Part shown: piece by piece, positions 1-7,296 of the stretch
Numbering within the stretch: the stretch's first letter is position 1
Layout of the letters: the number at the start of each line of letters is the position of its first letter
NCBI RefSeq assembly: GCF_014647675.1
Contig: NZ_BMPQ01000012.1
Coordinates: forward strand, 164,166-228,165
DNA from: Streptomyces flaveus
GTDB lineage: Bacteria; Actinomycetota; Actinomycetes; Streptomycetales; Streptomycetaceae
Reading direction: 5' to 3'
Length of the DNA stretch: 64,000 nucleotides
Made by a program: the position numbers and the translations under genes
The notes under the pieces: model-generated
The model's input: the letters and a program-made list of their open reading frames with translations, nothing else
Databases searched by the model: none
Told to the model about the DNA's origin: nothing

Positions 1-1
1 G

Positions 2-265
2 GGTGACGTACTGGCGCGACTGGGCGTGGACAACGCGTACGCGACGCACCCGGAGCGCTATCCACGCGTGCCCATCAAGGAGTTGCAGACCGCCGAGTTC
101 GTGGTACTACCGGACGAGCCGTACCGTTTCACGGCCGAGGACGGCCCCGAGGCATTCGAGGGCCGACCCTGCGCATTGGTCAGCGGACGGCATCTCACTT
201 GGTACGGCCCTTCATTGGCCGAGGCGCCTGGAGTACTCGGCAGAGCAATTGCCTCCACCGGTTGA
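2..265 (+). CDS. Helical backbone metal receptor (ABC periplasmic-type binding protein), 3' fragment
   Basis: Only the last 87 codons lie in the window; the gene begins before base 1 and ends with TGA at 263-265. The visible part reads GDVLARLGVDNAY, then HPERYPRV, VVLPDEPYRF and LVSGRHLTWYGPSL. These match what I know of the C-terminal lobe of the BtuF/FhuD-like binding proteins (Peripla_BP_2 fold) annotated as helical backbone metal receptor in Streptomyces. Such proteins bind corrinoids or ferric siderophores outside the membrane for an ABC importer. No permease or ATPase gene follows, so any transport partner must lie upstream or elsewhere. The family is fairly sure; the ligand cannot be told from this fragment. 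Confidence 0.72.
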   Translation, partial: GDVLARLGVDNAYATHPERYPRVPIKELQTAEFVVLPDEPYRFTAEDGPEAFEGRPCALVSGRHLTWYGPSLAEAPGVLGRAIASTG

Positions 266-321
266 GCAGCTTCCCGAAGAAGCCCGCACCCCCAACAACC
301 CGCAGCCTCCCACCGGCGGGA

Positions 322-445
322 GGGGTCGTGGGCCGGTGCGTCGTATGCCCGTCGCTTAGCTTCGGTCTCGGAGAACCAGGGCCTTGTACCAGGCCAGGGC
401 CGTATGCCCGCCCTGCGACGGGCTGACGCACCGGCCCACGACCCC
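322..445. repeat. Long imperfect inverted repeat in the 3' flank of the metal receptor gene
   Basis: Bases 322-342 and 425-445 are a perfect 21-bp inverted pair (left arm begins GGGGTCGTGGGCC). Pairing continues inward after a small bulge with GCCCGTCGC on the left and its complement on the right, giving a stem of about 30 bp around a loop of roughly 60 bases. It could fold as a very long terminator for the upstream gene or be a small non-autonomous palindromic element. The 266-581 interval holds this and the repeat at 458-503 and no convincing gene. Confidence 0.7.
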
Positions 446-457
446 GACCCACCCACG

Positions 458-503
458 GGCCCAAGGGGCGCGGGGAACGGCGCGACCAGCCACAACGCAC
501 CCG
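458..503. repeat. Probable Streptomyces dispersed intergenic repeat
   Basis: The stretch around GGGGCGCGGGGAACGGCGCG followed by ACCAGCCACAACGCACCCG strongly resembles a short repeat I recall seeing between genes in many Streptomyces genomes. It is noncoding and sits between the long inverted repeat and the LysR gene. The identification is from memory and no second full copy is present in this window. Confidence 0.45.
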
Positions 504-581
504 CCCCCAAAAAACGAACCCACCCGCCGGAGGCCAGGTGCGAGCCCCTAAGGGCTTGGCACTCCCACATAGAGTGGGCTT

Positions 582-1517
582 ATGAGCGCGGCTGAACAGG
601 AGTTTCCCGAGCCCACCGGAGGCCTCGCCCGCCGAGTGCCCGAACTCGGAGCATTGGAGTTGCTGCTTGCTGTGGCACGGCTGGGAAGTCTGGGACGGGC
701 GGCGCGGGAGCTGGGGATCACGCAGCCGGCGGCCAGCAGCCGGATCCGGTCGATGGAGCGGCAGTTGGGCGTGGCTCTGGTGGACCGTTCGCCCACGGGG
801 TCGCGGCTCACGGACGCCGGTGCGCTGGTGACGGACTGGGCGCAGCGGATCGTGGAGGCGGCGGAGGCGTTCGATGCCGGGGCGCAGGCGTTGCGTGACC
901 GGCGTGACTCGCGGTTGCGGGTGGCCGCGAGCATGACGATCGCGGAGTATCTGCTGCCGGGGTGGCTGATCGCGCTGCGCGCCCAGCGTCCGGACACGGC
1001 CGTGTCGTTGCACGCCGGGAACTCCGCTGTCGTGGCCGAGCGGCTCCTCGCCGACGAGGCCGATCTCGGCTTCGTGGAGGGGCTGTCCGTGCCGACAGGG
1101 CTCGACTCGGCGGTCATCGCCCACGACCGGCTGATCGTGGTGACGGCGCCCGGGCATCCGTGGGCGCGGCGGCGTCGGCCGCTCGAGGCGACGGAGCTGG
1201 CGGCGACGCCGCTGATCCTTCGCGAGAAGGGTTCCGGGACGCGTCAGGTGCTGGACGCGGCGCTCGGAGGACTCGCTCGGCCGTTGATCGAGCTTTCGTC
1301 CACTACGGCAGTCAAGGCCTCCGCGGTGAGCGGCGCGGGGCCGGCGGTCCTGAGCGAGCTCGCTCTCGGCGAGGAGCTGTCGGCCCGTCGCCTCGTCTCG
1401 ATCCCTGTGGCGGATGTGCGCCTCAGCCGGGCGCTTCGTGCGGTGTGGCCGGTGGGGCATCGGCCTACGGGGCCGGCGCGGGATCTTCTGTCGCTGACGG
1501 TCGCCTCCGGCGGCTGA
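582..1517 (+). CDS. LysR-family transcriptional regulator
   Basis: A 311-residue protein with the usual LysR layout. An N-terminal winged helix-turn-helix lies at about residues 24-82 (LELLLAVARLGSLGRAAREL, then ITQPAASSRIRSMERQLGVAL). An effector-binding domain of periplasmic-binding fold follows from about residue 105, with SLHAGNSAVVAERLLADEADLGF typical of the family's first subdomain (shown here in part). The ATG at 582 puts the HTH at the expected distance, although no good Shine-Dalgarno precedes it. No gene is divergently transcribed from it, so its classical target is unclear; the APC permease 220 bases downstream on the same strand carries its own TetR-type operator. Effector unknown. 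Confidence 0.85.
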   Translation: MSAAEQEFPEPTGGLARRVPELGALELLLAVARLGSLGRAARELGITQPAASSRIRSMERQLGVALVDRSPTGSRLTDAGALVTDWAQRIVEAAEAFDAGAQALRDRRDSRLRVAASMTIAEYLLPGWLIALRAQRPDTAVSLHAGNSAVVAERLLADEADLGFVEGLSVPTGLDSAVIAHDRLIVVTAPGHPWARRRRPLEATELAATPLILREKGSGTRQVLDAALGGLARPLIELSSTTAVKASAVSGAGPAVLSELALGEELSARRLVSIPVADVRLSRALRAVWPVGHRPTGPARDLLSLTVASGG

Positions 1518-1669
1518 GCGGGTGGGTTCGCGGTCGTTCGGTTCGTGGTCGTTCGGCTCGTCGTCGGGTGCGGGTTGATGGATCGCGTTTTTCCAGCATC
1601 CGCAACGGCGTGAGGACTTCGGCCCCCGGCAGACACGACCGCGTCATGCGAGCGAAACAGCTGCTGCCT

Positions 1670-1693
1670 AATTTCTGTCGCCCGACAGGAATT
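1670..1693. promoter_or_regulatory. Putative TetR operator upstream of the APC permease
   Basis: The left half is AATTTCTGTCG, a CC spacer follows, and the right half is CGACAGGAATT, one mismatch from a perfect dyad. Both halves and the preceding CCT match the palindrome at 9957-9980 in the promoter between the TetR gene and the carboxylase operon. It lies 46 bases before the permease GTG start. The inference is that the TetR protein encoded at 9234-9857 also controls this permease. Confidence 0.75.
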
Positions 1694-1738
1694 CCGCACT
1701 CCCCATTCCGCTCCCCTGTGCCCAAGGCAGGTGCCGCC

Positions 1739-3286
1739 GTGACGACGACCGCCCCCTCCGACGTCCATTCCGAGCCCCCGGACTCCCCCGGCGACGGCTC
1801 CCTCGCCGAGTTCGGCTACCGCCAGGAACTGCATCGCAGCCTGGGCCGCTATGCCTCGTTCGCCGCCGGGTTCTCCTTCATCTCGGTGCTGACGACCGTC
1901 TTCCAGTTCTTCGCGTTCGGCTACACCTTCGGCGGCCCGGTGTTCTTCTGGGCCTGGCCGGCCGTACTGATCGGCCAGTTGCTGGTGGCAGCCTGCTTCG
2001 CGGAGCTGGCCGCGCGCTATCCGATCTCCGGTGCCATCTACCAGTGGTCGTCCCGGCTCTCCAACCTCACGTTCGGCTGGTTCGCCGGCTGGATCATGGT
2101 GATCGGGCAGATCGTGGTGGTCGCTGCCGCGGCGCTCGCCCTGCAGGTGGTGCTGCCCGCGATCTGGTCCGGCTTCCAGCTGATCGGTGACGACCCGGCG
2201 CCGACGTCGGCGAGCGGCGCGGCCAACGCGGCGCTGTTCGGGGTGATCCTGCTGGTCCTGACGACCTTCGTGAACGTCATCGACATCCGCGTGATGTCCC
2301 TGATCAACCGCGTAGGCGTCACCGCCGAGATCATCGGCGCCGTCCTGATCATCGTGCTCCTGCTCACCCACTCCGAGCGCTCCCCCGGCATCACCTTCCA
2401 CACCGGAACGGCCGCCCAGTCGGGCCTGTTCGGGGCGCTGCTGGTGGGTTCGTTCGCGGCGGCGTACGTGATGATCGGCTTCGACAGCGCGGGTGAGATG
2501 AGCGAGGAGACGCATCATCCGCGGCGTACCGCGCCCCGTACGATCCTCACCGCGCTCGGTGCGGCGGGACTGCTCGGCGGACTGATCATCCTCGGCGGTC
2601 TGCTGGCCGCGCCCAGCCTGACCGACGGCCGGCTCGGCGTCGAGGGCCTGAGTTACGTCCTGACCAGCAGCCTGGGCGACGGGGTGGGCCGGCTGCTGCT
2701 CGCCGACGTGGTGGTGGCCATCGCGGTGGCGACCCTCGCGATCCAGACGGCGGCCTGCCGCATGCTGTTCTCGATGGCCCGCGACGGCCAGCTGCCGTTC
2801 TCCCGACGGCTCGCGAAGGTCAACCCGCGCACCGGAATGCCGAGCGCGCCCGCCCTGGTCGTCGGCGTCCTCGCCGCGGCCCTCCTGCTCCTCAACTTCG
2901 CCTCGCCGGAGGCGTTCCTCGCCATCGGCACCACCTGCATCGTGATGCTCTATCTCGCGTACGCGATGGTGACCGGACCGCTCCTCTGGCAGCGCCTTCG
3001 CGGCAACTTCGCAGCCGAAGGAGCCGCAGGCACCGACGAAACGGGCCGCCCGTACTTCTCCCTCGGCCGCTGGGGTGTCCCCGTCAACGCACTCGCCCTG
3101 CTCTACGGCCTGTTCATGACGGTCAACCTCGCCTGGCCTCGCGCGGAGGTGTACGACCCGGCGGGCGGGCACTGGTACTTCCAGTGGTTCACCGTTCTGT
3201 TCCTCGGCGTGACGCTCGTCCTCGGTGGCGCCTATCGGGTGTACAGGGCGCGTACCACGGTCGCGGAGGCCCCTGCGTACGCTTGA
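1739..3286 (+). CDS. APC-superfamily permease, likely part of the guanidine/urea carboxylase regulon
   Basis: A 515-residue polytopic membrane protein of the amino acid-polyamine-organocation superfamily with about 12 hydrophobic segments. Family marks are PISGAIYQWSSRLSN in the TM1-TM2 region and FDSAGEMSEETHHPRR in the middle, the latter typical of the subgroup annotated as amino acid or urea carboxylase-related permease. The GTG at 1739 was chosen because it starts a hydrophilic N-terminus of about 35 residues before the first helix; the reading frame stays open far upstream through the LysR gene, but that part is a shadow. A putative TetR operator at 1670-1693 matches the one controlling the carboxylase operon. 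Guanidine, urea or a related cation is therefore the likely substrate, but this is inference. Confidence 0.85.
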   Translation: MTTTAPSDVHSEPPDSPGDGSLAEFGYRQELHRSLGRYASFAAGFSFISVLTTVFQFFAFGYTFGGPVFFWAWPAVLIGQLLVAACFAELAARYPISGAIYQWSSRLSNLTFGWFAGWIMVIGQIVVVAAAALALQVVLPAIWSGFQLIGDDPAPTSASGAANAALFGVILLVLTTFVNVIDIRVMSLINRVGVTAEIIGAVLIIVLLLTHSERSPGITFHTGTAAQSGLFGALLVGSFAAAYVMIGFDSAGEMSEETHHPRRTAPRTILTALGAAGLLGGLIILGGLLAAPSLTDGRLGVEGLSYVLTSSLGDGVGRLLLADVVVAIAVATLAIQTAACRMLFSMARDGQLPFSRRLAKVNPRTGMPSAPALVVGVLAAALLLLNFASPEAFLAIGTTCIVMLYLAYAMVTGPLLWQRLRGNFAAEGAAGTDETGRPYFSLGRWGVPVNALALLYGLFMTVNLAWPRAEVYDPAGGHWYFQWFTVLFLGVTLVLGGAYRVYRARTTVAEAPAYA

Positions 3287-3290
3287 CCAG

Positions 3291-4235
3291 GTGAGACGTA
3301 GGAAACGGATTCCGTCCGCTCCCCTGCCGCAGCGTGCGGGGGTGGATCCGGTGCGGGTGCGGTTGCCCGTCGAGGGGGCGTGGGGCACCGTGCGGGAGCA
3401 CCTGGTCGAGCGGCTCGCGGCAGGGGCCGGGGTGATCGACGGGATGCTCGACGCGGGGCTGATCGTCGGGGCGGACGGGCGGGCGGTGGCGGCCGACGCG
3501 GCGTATGTGCCGGGGATGTTCGTGTGGTTCCACCGGGAGCTGCCGGACGAGGTGCCGGTGCCGTTCGACCTCGATGTGGTGTATCGCGACGAGCACATCG
3601 TCGTGGTCGACAAGCCGCACTTCCTGGCCACGACGCCGCGCGGCAGTCATGTCGCCGAGACGGCTCTCGCGCGGCTGCGGCAGGAGCTGGGCATCCCCGC
3701 GCTCACGGCCGCGCACCGGCTCGACCGGCTCACGGCCGGCCTTGTGCTGTTCACGGTGCGGCCCGAGGAACGCGGCGCGTACCAGTCGCTGTTCCGCGAC
3801 CGCCTCGTACGCAAGGAGTACGAGGCGGTGGCGCCGTACCGGGAGTCGCTGACGCTGCCGCGCACCGTGCGCAGCCGGATCGAGAAGGAGCGCGGGGTCC
3901 TGGCCGCCCAGGAGGTGCCGGGTGAGCCGAACGCCGTGACCCTGGTCGAACTGGTCGAGCACCGGGACCAACGCGCGCGCTACCGGCTGGGGCCCCGCAC
4001 CGGGCAGACCCACCAGCTGCGGGTGCACATGAACGCGCTGGGTGTGCCGATCCTCGGCGACCCGCTCTACCCGGTGGTGACCGGCCCCGTACCGGCCGGT
4101 GACTTCCGGCGCCCGCTCCAACTGCTGGCGCGGGTGCTGGAGTTCACCGATCCGGTCACGGGGCGCAGCCACTCGTTCGTGAGCGGCCGGACGCTGGAGG
4201 CGTGGTCCGCGTACGAGAACTGGGCCACTCGGTGA
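3291..4235 (+). CDS. RluA-type RNA pseudouridine synthase
   Basis: A 314-residue protein that would isomerise uridine to pseudouridine in rRNA or tRNA. The catalytic motif HRLDRLTAGLVLF (Asp is the nucleophile) is at about residues 142-154, and the C-terminal RluA signature RTGQTHQLRVHMNALG at about 239-254 is followed by LGDPLYP. The N-terminus is short and basic and lacks an obvious S4 domain. The GTG at 3291 is only 4 bases after the stop of the permease, so the two may be cotranscribed. It converges on the P450 gene with a 7-base gap, leaving no room for a separate terminator. The exact target nucleotide is not predictable. Confidence 0.88.
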   Translation: MRRRKRIPSAPLPQRAGVDPVRVRLPVEGAWGTVREHLVERLAAGAGVIDGMLDAGLIVGADGRAVAADAAYVPGMFVWFHRELPDEVPVPFDLDVVYRDEHIVVVDKPHFLATTPRGSHVAETALARLRQELGIPALTAAHRLDRLTAGLVLFTVRPEERGAYQSLFRDRLVRKEYEAVAPYRESLTLPRTVRSRIEKERGVLAAQEVPGEPNAVTLVELVEHRDQRARYRLGPRTGQTHQLRVHMNALGVPILGDPLYPVVTGPVPAGDFRRPLQLLARVLEFTDPVTGRSHSFVSGRTLEAWSAYENWATR

Positions 4236-4242
4236 CACTCCG

Positions 4243-5763
4243 TCAGTAGCCGCGCCACCAGCGGACGAAGCGCTGCCAGGCGCCGAGGCGGCGCTCGGGC
4301 TCCGCGGCCGGAGCCACGGTCTCGGACTCGGGCTGGGGAGTCGCGGGCTGCGGTGCCGGGGCGGGTTCGGGCGCCGGGGCGGGTGTGGTGACCTGCCAGT
4401 CCGCACGCGGCCGCCGGCCGGCGGGATGTGCGCCGGGCTGTTGCGTGTCGTCCTGCGGCGGCTTCGCCATGAACGTCACCGGGAGCTCCACCATGTGCCG
4501 GGAGGAGATGGACGTGGTCCAGCGCAACTCGTGTTCCTCGCAGGCGAGTCGGACGTCCGGCAGCCGCATCAGGAGCGCGTCGACGCCGACGTCGGCGATG
4601 GCACGGCCGATGTCCTGGCCGGGGCATTCGTGCGGGCCGCCGCTGAAGGCGAGGTGCGAGCGGTTGCCCTGCATGTTGGCCGTGAGGTCCGGGCGGACGC
4701 GCGGGTCGACGTTGCCGGGTGCGATCCCGAGCAGCAGCCCGTCGCCCTTGCGGATCCGCTGACCGCCCAACTCGGTTTCCTGCTTGGCGAAGTAGCCCAG
4801 GACGGCGCTGAACGGCGGCTCGTCCCACAGGGACTGCTCGACCGCCTCGGGCACCGTCATCTGGCCGCCGTTGAGCTGGGCGCGGAAGCGCGGGTCGGTG
4901 AGCACCATGCGCAGCACGTTGGCGATGAGGTTGGTGGTGGCCTCGTACGCGGCGATCAGTACGAGCCGCAGGTGCTGCGCCACCTCGTCGTCGGTGAGCG
5001 CTGCCGGATGCCTGATGAGGTGGCTGGTGAAGTCGTCCTGGGGCTGGGCACGACGGCGGAGGGTGAGCCGGTTCAGGGCGCCCATGACGTATTCGTTGCT
5101 GGCGATCGCGGTCTCGGTGCCCTTGATCATGTCGCGGGCGGAGTGCACCATGCGGTCGTTGTACTCCTCGGGCATGCCGAGGATCTCGCACAGCACGGCC
5201 ATCGGGAGGTGCTCGGCGAACTGGCTGACCAGGTCGGCGCTGCCGTCCTCGCAGAAGCGGTTGACCAGGAGCTGCGTCGAGCGGTTGATGGAGCGGCGGA
5301 TGCCGCGGTGGTCGATGGTCGACATGGCGCCCATGACCGCCCCGCGCAGCCGCAGGTGCTCGTCGCCCTCGGCCATGGCGCAGATGGGCTGCCAGGCGAA
5401 GAGGGGCATGAGCGGGTGGTCGGGGCCCGCCGTGCCGTCCCGGAGGGGGTTCCAGATGCGGCTGTCGCGGGTGTACTGCGAGGGAGTGCGGACCATGTGC
5501 AGGTTCTCGGTGTGGCCGAGCACCACCCAGATCGGCACGTCGTTGTGGAGCAGCGCGGGGGCGACGTTGCCGTGTTCGGCGCGGAGTTTCTCGTACAGGG
5601 CCCCCAGGTCCTCCGCCTCGGGGCCGTACAGGCGGCGCAGTCCGCCGGGACCCATGCCGTGGGCCGGGCAGCCCGGCGGCGGGCCTGGCGTGGGGTCGTA
5701 CATACCTGGGTCGTACATACCGGGGTCGTCCCTACCGGTTCGGGAGTGGGGTTCAGGCGTCAC
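4243..5763 (-). CDS. Conservon cytochrome P450, CYP157-like, lacking the ExxR motif
   Basis: A 506-residue P450, longer than usual because of an Ala/Pro-rich tail of about 80 residues ending WQRFVRWWRGY. The heme-ligand loop is clear: FSGGPHECPGQDIGRA. The I-helix region AAYEATTNLIANV is present. Where the K-helix should carry ExxR it reads EQSLWDEPPF, so the Arg is absent. This substitution is known for the CYP157 family, whose genes lie in Streptomyces conservons. The N-terminus holds a tandem GMYDP repeat. It is the last gene of the conservon, 84 bases after the GTPase gene. Whether it is an active monooxygenase, and its substrate, cannot be told. Confidence 0.88.
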   Translation of the reverse strand: MTPEPHSRTGRDDPGMYDPGMYDPTPGPPPGCPAHGMGPGGLRRLYGPEAEDLGALYEKLRAEHGNVAPALLHNDVPIWVVLGHTENLHMVRTPSQYTRDSRIWNPLRDGTAGPDHPLMPLFAWQPICAMAEGDEHLRLRGAVMGAMSTIDHRGIRRSINRSTQLLVNRFCEDGSADLVSQFAEHLPMAVLCEILGMPEEYNDRMVHSARDMIKGTETAIASNEYVMGALNRLTLRRRAQPQDDFTSHLIRHPAALTDDEVAQHLRLVLIAAYEATTNLIANVLRMVLTDPRFRAQLNGGQMTVPEAVEQSLWDEPPFSAVLGYFAKQETELGGQRIRKGDGLLLGIAPGNVDPRVRPDLTANMQGNRSHLAFSGGPHECPGQDIGRAIADVGVDALLMRLPDVRLACEEHELRWTTSISSRHMVELPVTFMAKPPQDDTQQPGAHPAGRRPRADWQVTTPAPAPEPAPAPQPATPQPESETVAPAAEPERRLGAWQRFVRWWRGY

Positions 5764-5847
5764 GGTGGTCGCTTTCGAAGCTGGGGTGAAGCTGGGGTCG
5801 AATTCGAAGCTGAAGTGGTGTCGTCGGCTTGGCAGTTGACGGGCAGG

Positions 5848-6468
5848 TCAGGCGGACGCGGAGGCCATGGCGATCGAGTGCAGGAAGCGCATCAGGGTCA
5901 TCAGCACGTCACGGCTGGAGGCCCTGCGGCGCGCGTCGCACTTCACGATGGGGATCTCCTCGGGAAGGTCTAGCGCGGCGCGCAGGTCCTCCATGGGGTA
6001 ACGGGGCGCGTCCGGGAAGTCGTTGACGGCGACGACGAACGGCACCCCGCGCTCCTCCAGGCGGCCGATGACGTCGAAGCTGACTTCCAGGCGCCGGGTG
6101 TCGATCAGTACGACCGCGCCCAGGGCGCCCTCGAACAGGCCGTTCCACAGGAACCAGAAGCGCTCCTGGCCGGGGGTGCCGAACAGGTACAGCACCAGCT
6201 GTTCGGTGATGCTGATGCGGCCGAAGTCCATGGCCACGGTGGTGGCCGTCTTGCTCTCCGAGCCGTAGTTGTCGTCGACTCCGACGCCGGCCTGCGTCAT
6301 GGTCTCCTCCGTGGTCAGCGGCCTGATCTCGCTGACGGAGCCCACCATGGTCGTCTTGCCGACGCCGAAACCACCCACGATCACGATCTTCACGGCGGCC
6401 TGCGCCGTGTGCGGAAGATGGTCCTCGGCGCGAGGGCCCGTGATGGTGTCAGAGCTTTTGAAGTCCAT
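5848..6468 (-). CDS. cvnD: Conservon Ras-like small GTPase (CvnD)
   Basis: A 206-residue GTPase with P-loop GGFGVGKTTMVGSVSEI at about residues 32-48, switch region PLTTEETM, the G3 motif FGTPGQERFWFLW and the G4-like motif VNDFPDA in place of classical NKxD. These are the marks of the MglA/CvnD-type GTPases of Streptomyces conservons, which are thought to switch on and off at the membrane under control of the roadblock protein and the CvnA kinase. Its start overlaps the end of the DUF742 gene by 20 bases, so translation is probably coupled. No C-terminal prenylation box is seen. Confidence 0.93.
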   Translation of the reverse strand: MDFKSSDTITGPRAEDHLPHTAQAAVKIVIVGGFGVGKTTMVGSVSEIRPLTTEETMTQAGVGVDDNYGSESKTATTVAMDFGRISITEQLVLYLFGTPGQERFWFLWNGLFEGALGAVVLIDTRRLEVSFDVIGRLEERGVPFVVAVNDFPDAPRYPMEDLRAALDLPEEIPIVKCDARRRASSRDVLMTLMRFLHSIAMASASA

Positions 6469-6892
6469 GCATCACCGCTTCGAGGAGGGAACGGTCGGGC
6501 AGCTCCGAGCGGACGATCGGGGCTCGCGCCTGTACCAGTTCGGCCGCCAGCAGCTCCGTCAGCAGTACGGTCACCACGCTGAACGGCAGATCGAGATAGG
6601 CCGAGAGCTCGGCCACGGACAGAGGGGTCCTGCAGAGCTGGAGCAGTGCCGACTGTTCCGGCTGGGCGGTGGGCGGCGGCGCGTCGTCACTCGCCACGAT
6701 GAGGGTCACCAGGTCGAGCGGGGCTCGATCGCCGTCCTCGACCTGGCCGGTGAGGATGTACAGCCTGCCCGGCTGGTTCGTCTCGCCCTGCCCCTCTCGT
6801 ATCGCCGGGACCGGCGCCGGGTCCGGGATCTGCTCGGGACTGTGCTCCGGCGGTTCCTTGGGGAAGCGCCGTCGTCGTTGCGGAGGAGTCAT
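6449..6892 (-). CDS. cvnC: Conservon DUF742 protein (CvnC)
   Basis: A 147-residue DUF742 protein. The N-terminal third is Pro/Arg-rich and probably flexible; the conserved part runs from GRLYILTG near residue 42 through DLVTLIV, LCRTPLSVAELSAYLDLPF and VVTVLLTELLAAELV to the family-typical end LLEAVMHGLQKL. The family has a winged-helix-like fold and is always found in conservons; its biochemical role is not established. The ATGA overlap with the roadblock gene upstream and the 20-base overlap with the GTPase gene downstream show one operon. Confidence 0.92.
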   Translation of the reverse strand: MTPPQRRRRFPKEPPEHSPEQIPDPAPVPAIREGQGETNQPGRLYILTGQVEDGDRAPLDLVTLIVASDDAPPPTAQPEQSALLQLCRTPLSVAELSAYLDLPFSVVTVLLTELLAAELVQARAPIVRSELPDRSLLEAVMHGLQKL

Positions 6893-7296
6893 ACGGCCGT
6901 CCCGTTCCGCCGGGGCGGACTCGTCAGGTGGGCACCGATCCGTACGACGAGGTCGCGCATGCGGTTGCTCATGAGCCCGGCGTCGACGGTCTCGTCCGCG
7001 AGGACGGCGAGATAGGCGCCCGGGCCCGCGGCCATCATGTAGAAGTAGCCGCCGTGGATCTCGATGATCACCATCCGCATCCGGCCGTCGGTGTCCGGGA
7101 TCTCGGTGGCGACGGCCGCGGCCAGGCTCTGCAGTCCGGCGCAGGCCGCGGCGATGCGGTCGGCGGCGTCGGGATCACCGCCGTACCGGGCGATGCGCAG
7201 GCCGTCAGCGGAGAGCACGACGACCTGCCGGGTTCCTTGCACCCCGTCGGACAGCTCCTTGAGCATCCAGTCGAAGTTGGCTCGCTGCTGGATCAC
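6889..7296 (-). CDS. cvnB: Conservon roadblock/LC7-domain protein (CvnB)
   Basis: A 135-residue protein spanning a single roadblock/LC7 fold, the usual length of CvnB. Recognisable parts are FDWMLKELSDGVQGTRQVVVLSADGL at the start (beta-strand after helix 1, shown in halves in the family), GYFYMMAAGPGAYLAVLAD in the middle and LVVRIGAHL at the end. In conservons this class acts as a GTPase-activating or scaffolding partner of CvnD, by analogy with MglB. It overlaps the sensor kinase gene and the DUF742 gene by 4 bases each. Confidence 0.92.
   Translation of the reverse strand: MIQQRANFDWMLKELSDGVQGTRQVVVLSADGLRIARYGGDPDAADRIAAACAGLQSLAAAVATEIPDTDGRMRMVIIEIHGGYFYMMAAGPGAYLAVLADETVDAGLMSNRMRDLVVRIGAHLTSPPRRNGTAV

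Noticed and set aside
1528..1560. 15-bp tandem repeat after the LysR gene
   Set aside because: Only about two imperfect copies of a low-complexity TCG-rich unit; no likely function.
962..1738. Upstream in-frame extension of the APC permease (774-residue open frame)
   Set aside because: The first 259 codons are the LysR gene read in another frame, are Arg/Gly-rich and have no domain; a GTG at 1739 fits the family.
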